Shown piece after piece: positions 30,937-37,323 of a DNA stretch of 64,000 bases. The stretch lies in NCBI RefSeq assembly GCF_015751045.1, contig NZ_BNJW01000011.1, forward strand, positions 1 through 64,000, read 5' to 3'. The number at the start of each line of letters is the position of its first letter. Position 1 is the first letter of the stretch. This stretch comes from Enterococcus lactis (GTDB lineage Bacteria; Bacillota; Bacilli; Lactobacillales; Enterococcaceae). Both the position numbers and the translations under genes were made by a program. The notes beneath the pieces were generated by a model. It saw nothing but the letters and a program-made list of their open reading frames with translations, had not been told where the DNA came from and made no database searches.

Positions 30937-30970
30937 TAAAACACGCCCCACCGACCAAAGCGAGCGTGTT
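30934..30970 (+). terminator. Terminator, copy 2 of the 37-bp direct repeat
   Basis: Identical over 37 bases to 29792-29828, again starting exactly at the TAA stop codon (here of the Abi gene). It forms the same AAACACGC/GCGTGTT stem. Confidence 0.75.
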
Positions 30971-31045
30971 CTAAGAAAAAACAAACCTACATAATAGGCT
31001 TCTTTACGTTGTCTATTGTATCAAAGAAAGTGAGCCGATTCAATC

Positions 31046-32185
31046 ATGGCAAGATTTGTGAAACGTGGAAATAGCTGGCAATATGAAATTTCATACAAAA
31101 AAGATGACGGAAAATACACGAAGATAAGAAAATCAGGATTTAAGACAAAAGGCGAAGCAAAAGATGCCGCCAACGAATTAGAATATAACTTGAACAAAGG
31201 CCTTAAAGGGGATCGTAAAAATCTATTATTATCAGATTACTTCGAAGATTGGATGCAACTTTATAAAGAAGGAACAGTATCTCCTATCACTTATAGAAAA
31301 TACGAAGATACGTTAATGAACATAAAGAAATATATGCCAGCGGTATTGATTTCTGATTTAGATAGAGTTGGATATCAACGCTTTTTAAATAAGTATGCGA
31401 AAGACCATGTAAAATCCACCGTTATTAAGTTTAATAACCATATTAGAGCATCGTTGAAAGATGCCGTAGAAGAAGGATTAATTCCGTTTGATCCAACTAG
31501 AAAAGCAGTAATCAAAGGAAAAGATTCATTGAAGCCAAAAGAAGATAAATATTTAGATTATGATCAATTTAAATCTTTAATGAAACTCGTAGAAGAAAAC
31601 CTTTCTGCACAGTACTCTTCTCCTATGCTCGTGTTAGTTGCTGGTGCTACTGGAATGCGATTTGCTGAACTTCTAGGATTAACATGGGAAGATATCGATT
31701 TCGAAGATCAAATCATCACTATTAATAAAACATGGAATTATAAATTAAATGAATGGGGAAAAACAAAAAACGAAACTTCAAATCGGAAAATTTCAATTGA
31801 TAAACATACGATTAATCTCTTAAAGAAGTTTAAAATCAATCAAAAAGAATTGTTCGAGAATTTTGAAGTTAAAAACCCTCATAATTTTGTTTTTTTCAAC
31901 TTAAAAAATGGATTAGTTTCATCAAACGCCGTCAGCAAATATTTGCGCAAAAAATTAAAAGAATTAGGGATTGAAAAGCAATTTACTTTGCATGGACTAA
32001 GACATACACATGCATCTATTTTACTTTATCAAGGAGTAAATATACTTAGCGTATCGAAACGTTTAGGACATAGCAGTTTAGAAACTACAATGTCTACTTA
32101 TCTTCATATTGTTCGAGAGCTTGAAGATCAGGATAAAGAAAAAATCAATACTGTGTTCGATAGTTTATATAAAAATGATAACTAG
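31046..32185 (+). CDS. int: Phage tyrosine integrase
   Basis: 379 residues. The N-terminal AP2-like arm-binding domain (MARFVKRGNSWQYEISYKKDDGK, then KSGFKTKGEAKDAANELE) is followed by a SAM-like core-binding domain (ENYFEDWMQLYKEG-like) and the catalytic domain. Catalytic residues are visible: Arg in GATGMRFAELLGL, HGLRHTHAS (His, Arg), and the Tyr of TMSTYLHI near the end, with the LGHSSLET motif. It integrates the phage at the tRNA-Arg gene next to it. No excisionase is recognised nearby, although the DUF771-like protein could serve. Confidence 0.96.
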   Translation: MARFVKRGNSWQYEISYKKDDGKYTKIRKSGFKTKGEAKDAANELEYNLNKGLKGDRKNLLLSDYFEDWMQLYKEGTVSPITYRKYEDTLMNIKKYMPAVLISDLDRVGYQRFLNKYAKDHVKSTVIKFNNHIRASLKDAVEEGLIPFDPTRKAVIKGKDSLKPKEDKYLDYDQFKSLMKLVEENLSAQYSSPMLVLVAGATGMRFAELLGLTWEDIDFEDQIITINKTWNYKLNEWGKTKNETSNRKISIDKHTINLLKKFKINQKELFENFEVKNPHNFVFFNLKNGLVSSNAVSKYLRKKLKELGIEKQFTLHGLRHTHASILLYQGVNILSVSKRLGHSSLETTMSTYLHIVRELEDQDKEKINTVFDSLYKNDN

Positions 32186-32189
32186 TTTG

Positions 32190-32213
32190 GCACATTTTTG
32201 GCACAAATACAAA
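32190..32213. repeat. Short direct repeats near att (TTTGGCACA, TTTTTGGCACAAAT)
   Basis: Two TTGGCACA copies 11 bases apart, between the int stop and its terminator. They could be integrase arm-type sites. Confidence 0.35.
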
Positions 32214-32216
32214 ACA

Positions 32217-32249
32217 AACCCCTTTATCACAAAGGATACAGGGGTTATT
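32217..32249 (+). terminator. Integrase terminator
   Basis: AACCCCT (32217-32223) pairs with AGGGGTT (32240-32246), followed by ATTTG. The loop is 16 bases. Confidence 0.55.
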
Positions 32250-32253
32250 TGTA

Positions 32254-32327
32254 CGTTCCTGACTGGAATTGAACCAGCGACCTATCGCTTAGGAGGCGAT
32301 TGCTCTATCCTACTGAGCTACAGGAAC
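32254..32327 (-). tRNA. tRNA-Arg (CCU), prophage attachment target
   Basis: A full cloverleaf on the minus strand: acceptor GTTCCTG with CAGGAAC, D-arm GCTCAGTAGGATAGAGC, anticodon arm ATCGC-CTCCTAA-GCGAT with anticodon CCT, and T-arm CTGGTTCAATTCCAG. CCA is not encoded. The 3' end faces the integrase, so phage integration restores the tRNA 3' part and an att core should lie within its last ~30 bases. Confidence 0.95.
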
Positions 32328-32480
32328 AATTTCAATAAATCAATTGTAGCTTGTTTGTTTTTTACTTGCAAGCTTATCTGCTAAAAAAATCAGCTTGTAA
32401 GTTAGGCAAATCGTTTCCACTAGCTCTTAACAGATGATAAACTAGGAGTAGAATGAAATAATACAGGGAGGTTCTTTCCA

Positions 32481-32645
32481 ATGAATGATAAGCCAAAAGA
32501 AAAAGTATATGCCGAACGCTTAGATTCATCTAAAAAAAATCGGGAAAAGATTACGAAAGAAGCAATCCAAGACCACAAAAAAGAAAACCCTAAAACAAAA
32601 GAAAACAAAAAATTCAAATTTACGAAAAAAGAGGATTTACTTTAA
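32481..32645 (+). CDS. 54-residue basic hypothetical protein
   Basis: MNDKPKEKVYAERLDSSKKN plus 34 residues, ending FTKKEDLL. A GGGAGG site lies eight bases before the ATG and a strong bidirectional terminator follows. It is Lys-rich and probably disordered. Function unknown. The apparent minus-strand ORF over the same bases is its shadow. Confidence 0.65.
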   Translation: MNDKPKEKVYAERLDSSKKNREKITKEAIQDHKKENPKTKENKKFKFTKKEDLL

Positions 32646-32675
32646 CATTTTCCTTCAAATGCCAAACGAAAAAAC

Positions 32676-32715
32676 AAAAGGGTGGTGACAAAAATATTGT
32701 CATCACCCTTTTTTT
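32676..32715. terminator. Bidirectional terminator
   Basis: AAGGGTGGTGACAA pairs with TTGTCATCACCCTT, flanked by A-run and T-run. It serves both the 54-residue gene (+) and the acetyltransferase (-). Confidence 0.85.
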
Positions 32716-32716
32716 A

Positions 32717-33898
32717 TCAAAAATAGTCATTAAGGATTGGCTGTTGCTGTGGCAAGATCGAGCTTAACGTTTCTTCATATTCTTTTGCCACCTGTATCCT
32801 CTCTTGGAATACCAGCTCTTCAACTTTACGATATCCTAATAATAGCTGTGTGATATGTTGGATACTTCCGCGAACGATCGGTAATGCTGTTTGTTCTACT
32901 TTTGAGAGATGGTTTTTTCCATTTTTGATCGTTACTTCCACGATTCCTTCATTCCATTTTGCATACTGATCTTCTTCTATCTGAAGGGCAAAGGCAGCTT
33001 GTTTCTTTCTAAATGGATATTTTTCCAAAAACAAAGAAATATCTACGATCCTCGCCATCATATAAGGTGTGATCGTTACAGAAGCAAATGGATTTGCTAA
33101 TAGATAATTTTGATCATTGCCACCGTAGCCACATGAATATTCAAATGTTTCAAAAGCACCGTTATGGGAACTTACAAAGCGGACAAGACTGCAAAAGGTA
33201 TCATGATTCAAAAATCCCCATTCCACAATAATAAAGGAAGACGCTGCAAGCTGGTAAACGACATAGCCCGTTGCTTCCCCAGTCTCATCAAAATACAAAG
33301 CAAACTGGTAATTACCTTTTTGCTTGAATTTATACGTATACCACCAGTCTTCGCGCTTCAGACCAGCTCGTTGGTTTTCAGGCATCTGTTCATAAATTCG
33401 TTTGATTGCAGCTTTTGCATCTTCGAAATTCATACGCTTCATCTTGCCAGATTTTTTTTTGGTAAACGGCACGTCACGACTGTTTAGTTGATACCTGATT
33501 TTATCAAACGATTGTTCATAGCCATAGCGCCGATAGAAGGGATAGGAGAATGGCGCCAGATAAGATAAGCTTACTTTACGATCACGGCAATCTTCAAGGA
33601 TCTTTTCCATGATCTGATTGATTCCGCCTTGTCCCCTTGCTTCAGGATAAGAAGCAACATAGCCAATACCGGCCATTAAATACTCTTGTCCGTAAAAATT
33701 CACTGGAAAAGGAGTCGCCATGACTTGACTTGTTAGCCGATCCTCCTCATCAAAAAAACCGTAATTCCAGGAATTCTCCGCAAGTGTACGAAAACGTTCT
33801 CTCCTTTCAGGTGTATCTGCCCCATTAAATGCATATGTGGCTAAAGCAAACATTTCCTCAATCGAAGATCCCCCTAGCTCTCTTACTTGTTTTGTCAT
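32717..33898 (-). CDS. Eis-like GNAT N-acetyltransferase
   Basis: 393 residues with the Eis architecture: an N-terminal GNAT domain (acetyl-CoA loop GYVASYPEARGQGGINQIM, about 82-100, and SYLAPFSYPFYRRYGYEQSF), a second GNAT-like domain, and a C-terminal sterol-carrier-like fold. Family members acetylate amines, including aminoglycosides and polyamines; the substrate here is not known. AAGGGG precedes the start. Monocistronic, ending at a bidirectional terminator. Confidence 0.85.
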   Translation of the reverse strand: MTKQVRELGGSSIEEMFALATYAFNGADTPERRERFRTLAENSWNYGFFDEEDRLTSQVMATPFPVNFYGQEYLMAGIGYVASYPEARGQGGINQIMEKILEDCRDRKVSLSYLAPFSYPFYRRYGYEQSFDKIRYQLNSRDVPFTKKKSGKMKRMNFEDAKAAIKRIYEQMPENQRAGLKREDWWYTYKFKQKGNYQFALYFDETGEATGYVVYQLAASSFIIVEWGFLNHDTFCSLVRFVSSHNGAFETFEYSCGYGGNDQNYLLANPFASVTITPYMMARIVDISLFLEKYPFRKKQAAFALQIEEDQYAKWNEGIVEVTIKNGKNHLSKVEQTALPIVRGSIQHITQLLLGYRKVEELVFQERIQVAKEYEETLSSILPQQQPILNDYF

Positions 33899-34021
33899 TT
33901 TGCTGCCCCTTCCTACAAAAAAACTAGTGAGGAATCTCAGGAAAGACCTCGCTCCCTCTGAAAAATCTCTTCTAGCTTACTTCATTTTTCAATAACTAAA
34001 TAGTACCATTTTTTCACTGGT

Positions 34022-34435
34022 TTAATACGTTGCTTCGATCATCTCTAGCATTTTTTTGAAACGTCTCCGCTTAAAGTACATCAAGATTGTTCCTAAAAGC
34101 ATATCATTCAACTTTTGAAGCATGCCATAAGACTCCATTTTTTCTGTGTAATGAACCTCACAGGTCGAATCGTCTACTGGTTTGATTTGATAATGAACAA
34201 CGAATTCATTCTTCGTTGTCGATGTACGAAACTTATAAGACTGGTTTTCAATGACTTCTTCGATTTTTATACGAGCCCGGTTATTTTGCGAGAATTGTTT
34301 GACGTACTCCAAATTTTTCAGCTGTTTTCTGGTCACTGATTTGCCGGTCGCTTTACGTACATCGAAAAGAACAGAATCCATAACTTTATCGTAAAAAAAC
34401 GACGCTGGAATATTTAATTTTTTTGTGATTTCCAT
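34022..34435 (-). CDS. DUF3284 protein of the PTS operon
   Basis: 137 residues starting MEITKKLNIPASFFYDKVMDSV, a START/SRPBCC-like pattern that matches DUF3284. It is often found at the end of lactose/cellobiose PTS operons in enterococci. The ATG overlaps the stop of the preceding gene by one base (TAATG). Function unknown. Confidence 0.82.
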   Translation of the reverse strand: MEITKKLNIPASFFYDKVMDSVLFDVRKATGKSVTRKQLKNLEYVKQFSQNNRARIKIEEVIENQSYKFRTSTTKNEFVVHYQIKPVDDSTCEVHYTEKMESYGMLQKLNDMLLGTILMYFKRRRFKKMLEMIEATY

Positions 34436-34644
34436 TAGTTATTTTTCTCCTTTGCTTCTTCTCTTTTTTTCCCCTTCATGAAGAAGTAGATTCCTAATCC
34501 TGTTAGGAAAAGACCCGTGACCATACTATACAAATCATACCTTTGCGAATGTGGATTCAAACTATACAATACGATCAAAGAACCAATACTACATAAAAAT
34601 AAACCGTTTTTTATCATATCAACCATCCTATCTTTTTGAACCAT
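34435..34644 (-). CDS. Small membrane protein (DUF3188-like)
   Basis: 69 residues with two membrane helices (GLFLCSIGSLIVLYSL and YSMVTGLFLTGLGIYFFM) and a charged tail KGKKREEAKEKNN. Similar to DUF3188 proteins found in PTS operons. Met7 or Met10 may be the real start. Confidence 0.7.
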   Translation of the reverse strand: MVQKDRMVDMIKNGLFLCSIGSLIVLYSLNPHSQRYDLYSMVTGLFLTGLGIYFFMKGKKREEAKEKNN

Positions 34645-34648
34645 TTTC

Positions 34649-34870
34649 TTAAACAGCTGTTGACTGAAAATAAAGGACTGTTCCCCAAGGCTGTGCTTTG
34701 ATTAGTTCCTTTGCTTTTTTAGCCGCAGCTTCCGGATCTTCTGCACTTGTTTCAAAGAACATTTTGATTCCTTGTTTTTCTTTAAACGTAAATGTCATTC
34801 CTTCTTCATTGTATCCTTCTAACAATTCTTTGATTGCATCTTGTTGCATTGCACTGGCAATTGAAATCAT
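34649..34870 (-). CDS. Hypothetical protein of PTS operon
   Basis: 73 residues from MISIASAMQQDAIKELLEGY, preceded by GAGGAACTGAA. Small, acidic alpha/beta (MTFTFKEKQGIKMFFETSA, then AKELIKAQPWGTVLYFQS). Consistently close to lactose/cellobiose-type PTS genes in this operon, but no function is known to me. Confidence 0.7.
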   Translation of the reverse strand: MISIASAMQQDAIKELLEGYNEEGMTFTFKEKQGIKMFFETSAEDPEAAAKKAKELIKAQPWGTVLYFQSTAV

Positions 34871-34937
34871 TTCAGTTCCTCCTCGAAAATTCATTATGAG
34901 GAACGAAACTTAAAGCGTCCCGCTCCTCAGATTCATC

Positions 34938-36398
34938 TTATTGTTGTTCGCCTGCGGCAGGGTCCATTTTGTTTGCAGAAATGACAAACGGTGCCCAAAT
35001 CAAGAAAGTCACGACCATACATACCAACGTTACGATTGGTGCTCGCCAATCCGCTCCTGTTGCTAAGAATGACAATAAGAACGGCGGTACTACCCATGTA
35101 ACTTGTTGCGAAACTGGTGCTACAAGTCCAAAGTAAGTTGCTAACCAACCGATAGCTGTCGCAACTACTGGAGCAATCAAGAATGGGATGAACATGATGG
35201 CATTCAATACGATCGGCAGACCAAACATCACTGGCTCGTTGATATTGAAAATACCAGGTCCAATGGATAATTTAGCTACTGTTAAATAATCCGCTCGTTT
35301 AGAGAAAATCAAGATAGCTATCAGTAAGACGATCGTTCCACCTGATCCGCCAAACCATGCAAAAGCATCGAACGATCCACGGACCCACATATAAGCTTTT
35401 CCATCTTCGATTGCGTCTAACACGGCTGGTGTACCAGTTTTTCCGTTATAACCTTTTTGGAAAATATCAATATTGATTAGTTGTGCTTGTCCCCAGATTC
35501 CCTCTAGCACTGGTGCCAATACATTTGGTCCATGAATACCAAAGAACCAGAATACTTGAACAAACACTGTGACGATCAATACTGCTCCCAACCCTTGGGA
35601 TAATCCTAGGAATGGTTCTGCAATATATTTTTGCACCAAATCGATGATTAGTTGCCCATCAGCTACACGACCTACGATATAATTGATAATAGCAATGACG
35701 TATAAAGCGATCGTCGCTGGTAAAATGGCTGCAAATGCTTTAGATACTGCTGGTGGTACTGAATCAGGCATTTTGATCGTAATGTTAGCAAGCATCAATT
35801 TACAAAAAATAATGACTGAAATTGCCCCCATGATCATAACTGTAAAATAAGCGTTTCCATTCAAATGATCTAGTTTCAGCCAACCCCACAATCCAACTGA
35901 CAGTGTGCCATCTGCAATCGTTGCACCAATCTCAGAACTATTGATTGCACCTGCGACATTTGAAGGGACATTCACATCTAATGCTGCTGATAATGCTGGA
36001 CCAAAGGAAATACCTTGAATCAAGGTAGCTAGACCAACGATCCCCCCAGCTAGATCATTTACTCCATAAGCTCGGGCAAGATTATACCCCCAAGAAAAGG
36101 CAAAAATCAATCCGGCGATTGCTAGTGTACCGTTCCAGACAAAACCATTGATTCCGATGATGACATTCAATACGGCAAAGATTCCTTTGTCTGCTGCTAA
36201 ACTGTCAGCGTAGGTACTGTTAAACTGTTGCGGTAAATCTCGAATAATTGCATTGATCATTACAGCGACTGATCCCGCCATTGTTGCGGGCAGTGTGCCG
36301 ATAAAAGCATCACGCAAAGCAACTAAATGTTTTTGCGCTCCGATTTTTGCGGCAACCGGCAGGATGTATTTCTCCATCCAACTTGTTAGTCCGTTCAT
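34938..36398 (-). CDS. PTS lactose/cellobiose family EIIC permease
   Basis: 486 residues, integral membrane. Multiple hydrophobic helices plus the family signatures GSGGTIVLL, FNINEPVMFGLPIVLN (around 380-396) and IHGPNVLAPVLEGIW show a sugar-translocating IIC of the Lac/Cel class. It works with the IIA and IIB encoded upstream. The sugar (cellobiose, chitobiose, lichenan-type or similar beta-glucoside) cannot be told from sequence. Transcribed from a sigma-54 promoter. Confidence 0.93.
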   Translation of the reverse strand: MNGLTSWMEKYILPVAAKIGAQKHLVALRDAFIGTLPATMAGSVAVMINAIIRDLPQQFNSTYADSLAADKGIFAVLNVIIGINGFVWNGTLAIAGLIFAFSWGYNLARAYGVNDLAGGIVGLATLIQGISFGPALSAALDVNVPSNVAGAINSSEIGATIADGTLSVGLWGWLKLDHLNGNAYFTVMIMGAISVIIFCKLMLANITIKMPDSVPPAVSKAFAAILPATIALYVIAIINYIVGRVADGQLIIDLVQKYIAEPFLGLSQGLGAVLIVTVFVQVFWFFGIHGPNVLAPVLEGIWGQAQLINIDIFQKGYNGKTGTPAVLDAIEDGKAYMWVRGSFDAFAWFGGSGGTIVLLIAILIFSKRADYLTVAKLSIGPGIFNINEPVMFGLPIVLNAIMFIPFLIAPVVATAIGWLATYFGLVAPVSQQVTWVVPPFLLSFLATGADWRAPIVTLVCMVVTFLIWAPFVISANKMDPAAGEQQ

Positions 36399-36505
36399 TT
36401 TTTACTTCCTCCTATAAGTTTTTTATATAAAGAGAGTTCTTTTTATAACAAAATAAAAAATCCGTTCAAAAATTTTTCTTCTTCCGTTCAAAAAAGAAGT
36501 TGTAT

Positions 36506-36847
36506 TTATTCGCTGTATACGCGACGATAAAGTTCGATGATTTCTTTTGCTAAATCAGTAAACGCAATAGACGTCATTAAATGATCTTGACTATGAACAG
36601 TCAATAACGTCACTTGCATATGATTTCCTTGTGCTTCTTGTGTCAACATGTCTGTTTGTGCATGATGTGCTTGTATAAGTGATTCTTCTGCATCAGCGAT
36701 TTTTCTATCCGCTAACTCGAAATCACCGATTTTAGCAGCCGCAATCGCTTCCATTGCGTCGCTCTTTGCATTACCGCCAAACATGATGAGTCCCATGATG
36801 GCTTCTAGATTTTGTTGATCTTCCACGTTGTTATCCCCCAACTGCAT
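36506..36847 (-). CDS. PTS lactose/cellobiose EIIA
   Basis: 113 residues of the all-helical IIA(Lac/Cel) fold. The phosphorylated His lies in LIQAHHAQTDMLTQEAQG, and the second conserved His is in VTLLTVHSQDHLMTS. It passes phosphate from HPr to IIB. The short gap before IIC contains two CCGTTCAAAAA repeats. Confidence 0.93.
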   Translation of the reverse strand: MQLGDNNVEDQQNLEAIMGLIMFGGNAKSDAMEAIAAAKIGDFELADRKIADAEESLIQAHHAQTDMLTQEAQGNHMQVTLLTVHSQDHLMTSIAFTDLAKEIIELYRRVYSE

Positions 36848-36854
36848 ACTTGAT

Positions 36855-37172
36855 TTATTTCATTAGATTTTCTGCTTGTGCAAGTACTTTTTCTCCATTC
36901 ATCATGCCATAGTCCTGCATATTGATGACATCTAACGGAATACCTTTAGGCGCAAGTTTTTGTTCGAATTGAGCTTTCATGAAACGTACTTGAGGACCTA
37001 ATAATAAAACATCGACATTCTTAGATTCTAAATTATTATCTGCATCTGAGGCAGAAACAGCAAAAATATCAGCTTCCATTCCTTTTTCTTCCGCTGCTTT
37101 TTGCATTTTTGTGACCAATAAACTCGTACTCATCCCTGCTGAACAAACTAACATAATTGTTTTTTTTGCCAT
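36855..37172 (-). CDS. PTS cellobiose-type EIIB
   Basis: 105 residues from MAKKTIMLVCSAGMSTSLLV, with AAAGGAGTG upstream; the reading from 37223 is rejected. The phosphorylated Cys is in the P-loop VCSAGMSTSLL, typical of IIB(Lac/Cel). First gene of the operon after the sigma-54 promoter. Confidence 0.93.
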   Translation of the reverse strand: MAKKTIMLVCSAGMSTSLLVTKMQKAAEEKGMEADIFAVSASDADNNLESKNVDVLLLGPQVRFMKAQFEQKLAPKGIPLDVINMQDYGMMNGEKVLAQAENLMK

Positions 37173-37210
37173 TTTTAACACTCCTTTTATTGTTTTTACA
37201 CTTTTATATA

Positions 37211-37228
37211 ATGCAAGAAGCATGCCAA
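37211..37228 (-). promoter_or_regulatory. Sigma-54 (-24/-12) promoter of the PTS operon
   Basis: Minus strand TTGGCATGCTTCTTGCAT matches TGGCAC-N5-TTGC in spacing and bases except one (T for C). It lies about 40 bases before the IIB start and just downstream of the gene for a sigma-54 activator, which strongly supports it. Confidence 0.85.
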
Positions 37229-37275
37229 GAAAAAAAGAGCTAAAATAGCGTTTTCATGCTTTTTAGCTCTTTTAT
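37229..37275 (-). terminator. Terminator of the LevR-like activator gene
   Basis: AAAAGAGCTAAAA pairs with TTTTAGCTCTTTT on the minus strand and is followed by TTTTTTC. It isolates the activator transcript from the sigma-54 promoter immediately downstream. Confidence 0.75.
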
Positions 37276-37283
37276 ATAGTGCG

Positions 37284-37302
37284 CACACTGATATCCAGTG
37301 TG
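37284..37302. promoter_or_regulatory. Candidate enhancer (UAS) for sigma-54 activator
   Basis: CACACTG/CAGTGTG inverted repeat with a five-base centre (ATATC), 56 bases upstream of the -24 element. A further TTAGTGTGTTT lies beside it. Suitable for activator binding; unproven. Confidence 0.5.
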
Positions 37303-37323
37303 TAAACAGTATGATTAGTGTGT

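Larger units (their letters stand above)
1..32290. mobile_element. Enterococcal siphophage prophage integrated in tRNA-Arg (left end outside window)
   Basis: A contiguous block carries recognisable temperate siphophage modules: integrase, lysogeny switch, replication, packaging, head, and tail. The integrase gene lies next to the 3' end of a tRNA-Arg gene, which is the classic target of tyrosine integrases, so one attachment site lies in or just beyond the tRNA 3' part. Baseplate protein BppU runs off base 1 and no holin or endolysin is seen, so the lysis genes and the other att site lie further left. All essential modules look intact except one early gene with a frameshift. The exact right boundary inside the tRNA is inferred. 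Confidence 0.95.

Noticed and set aside
32109-32384. 91-residue plus-strand frame covering the end of int and tRNA-Arg
   Set aside because: Runs through the integrase end, its terminator and a tRNA gene in another frame.
32420-32617. 65-residue minus-strand frame near the tRNA-Arg gene
   Set aside because: Opposite the 54-residue plus-strand gene, which has a good ribosome site and terminator. The hydrophobic translation is the antisense of a Lys-rich protein.
34933-35148. 71-residue minus-strand frame inside the EIIC gene
   Set aside because: Alternative frame of a clearly coding transporter gene.
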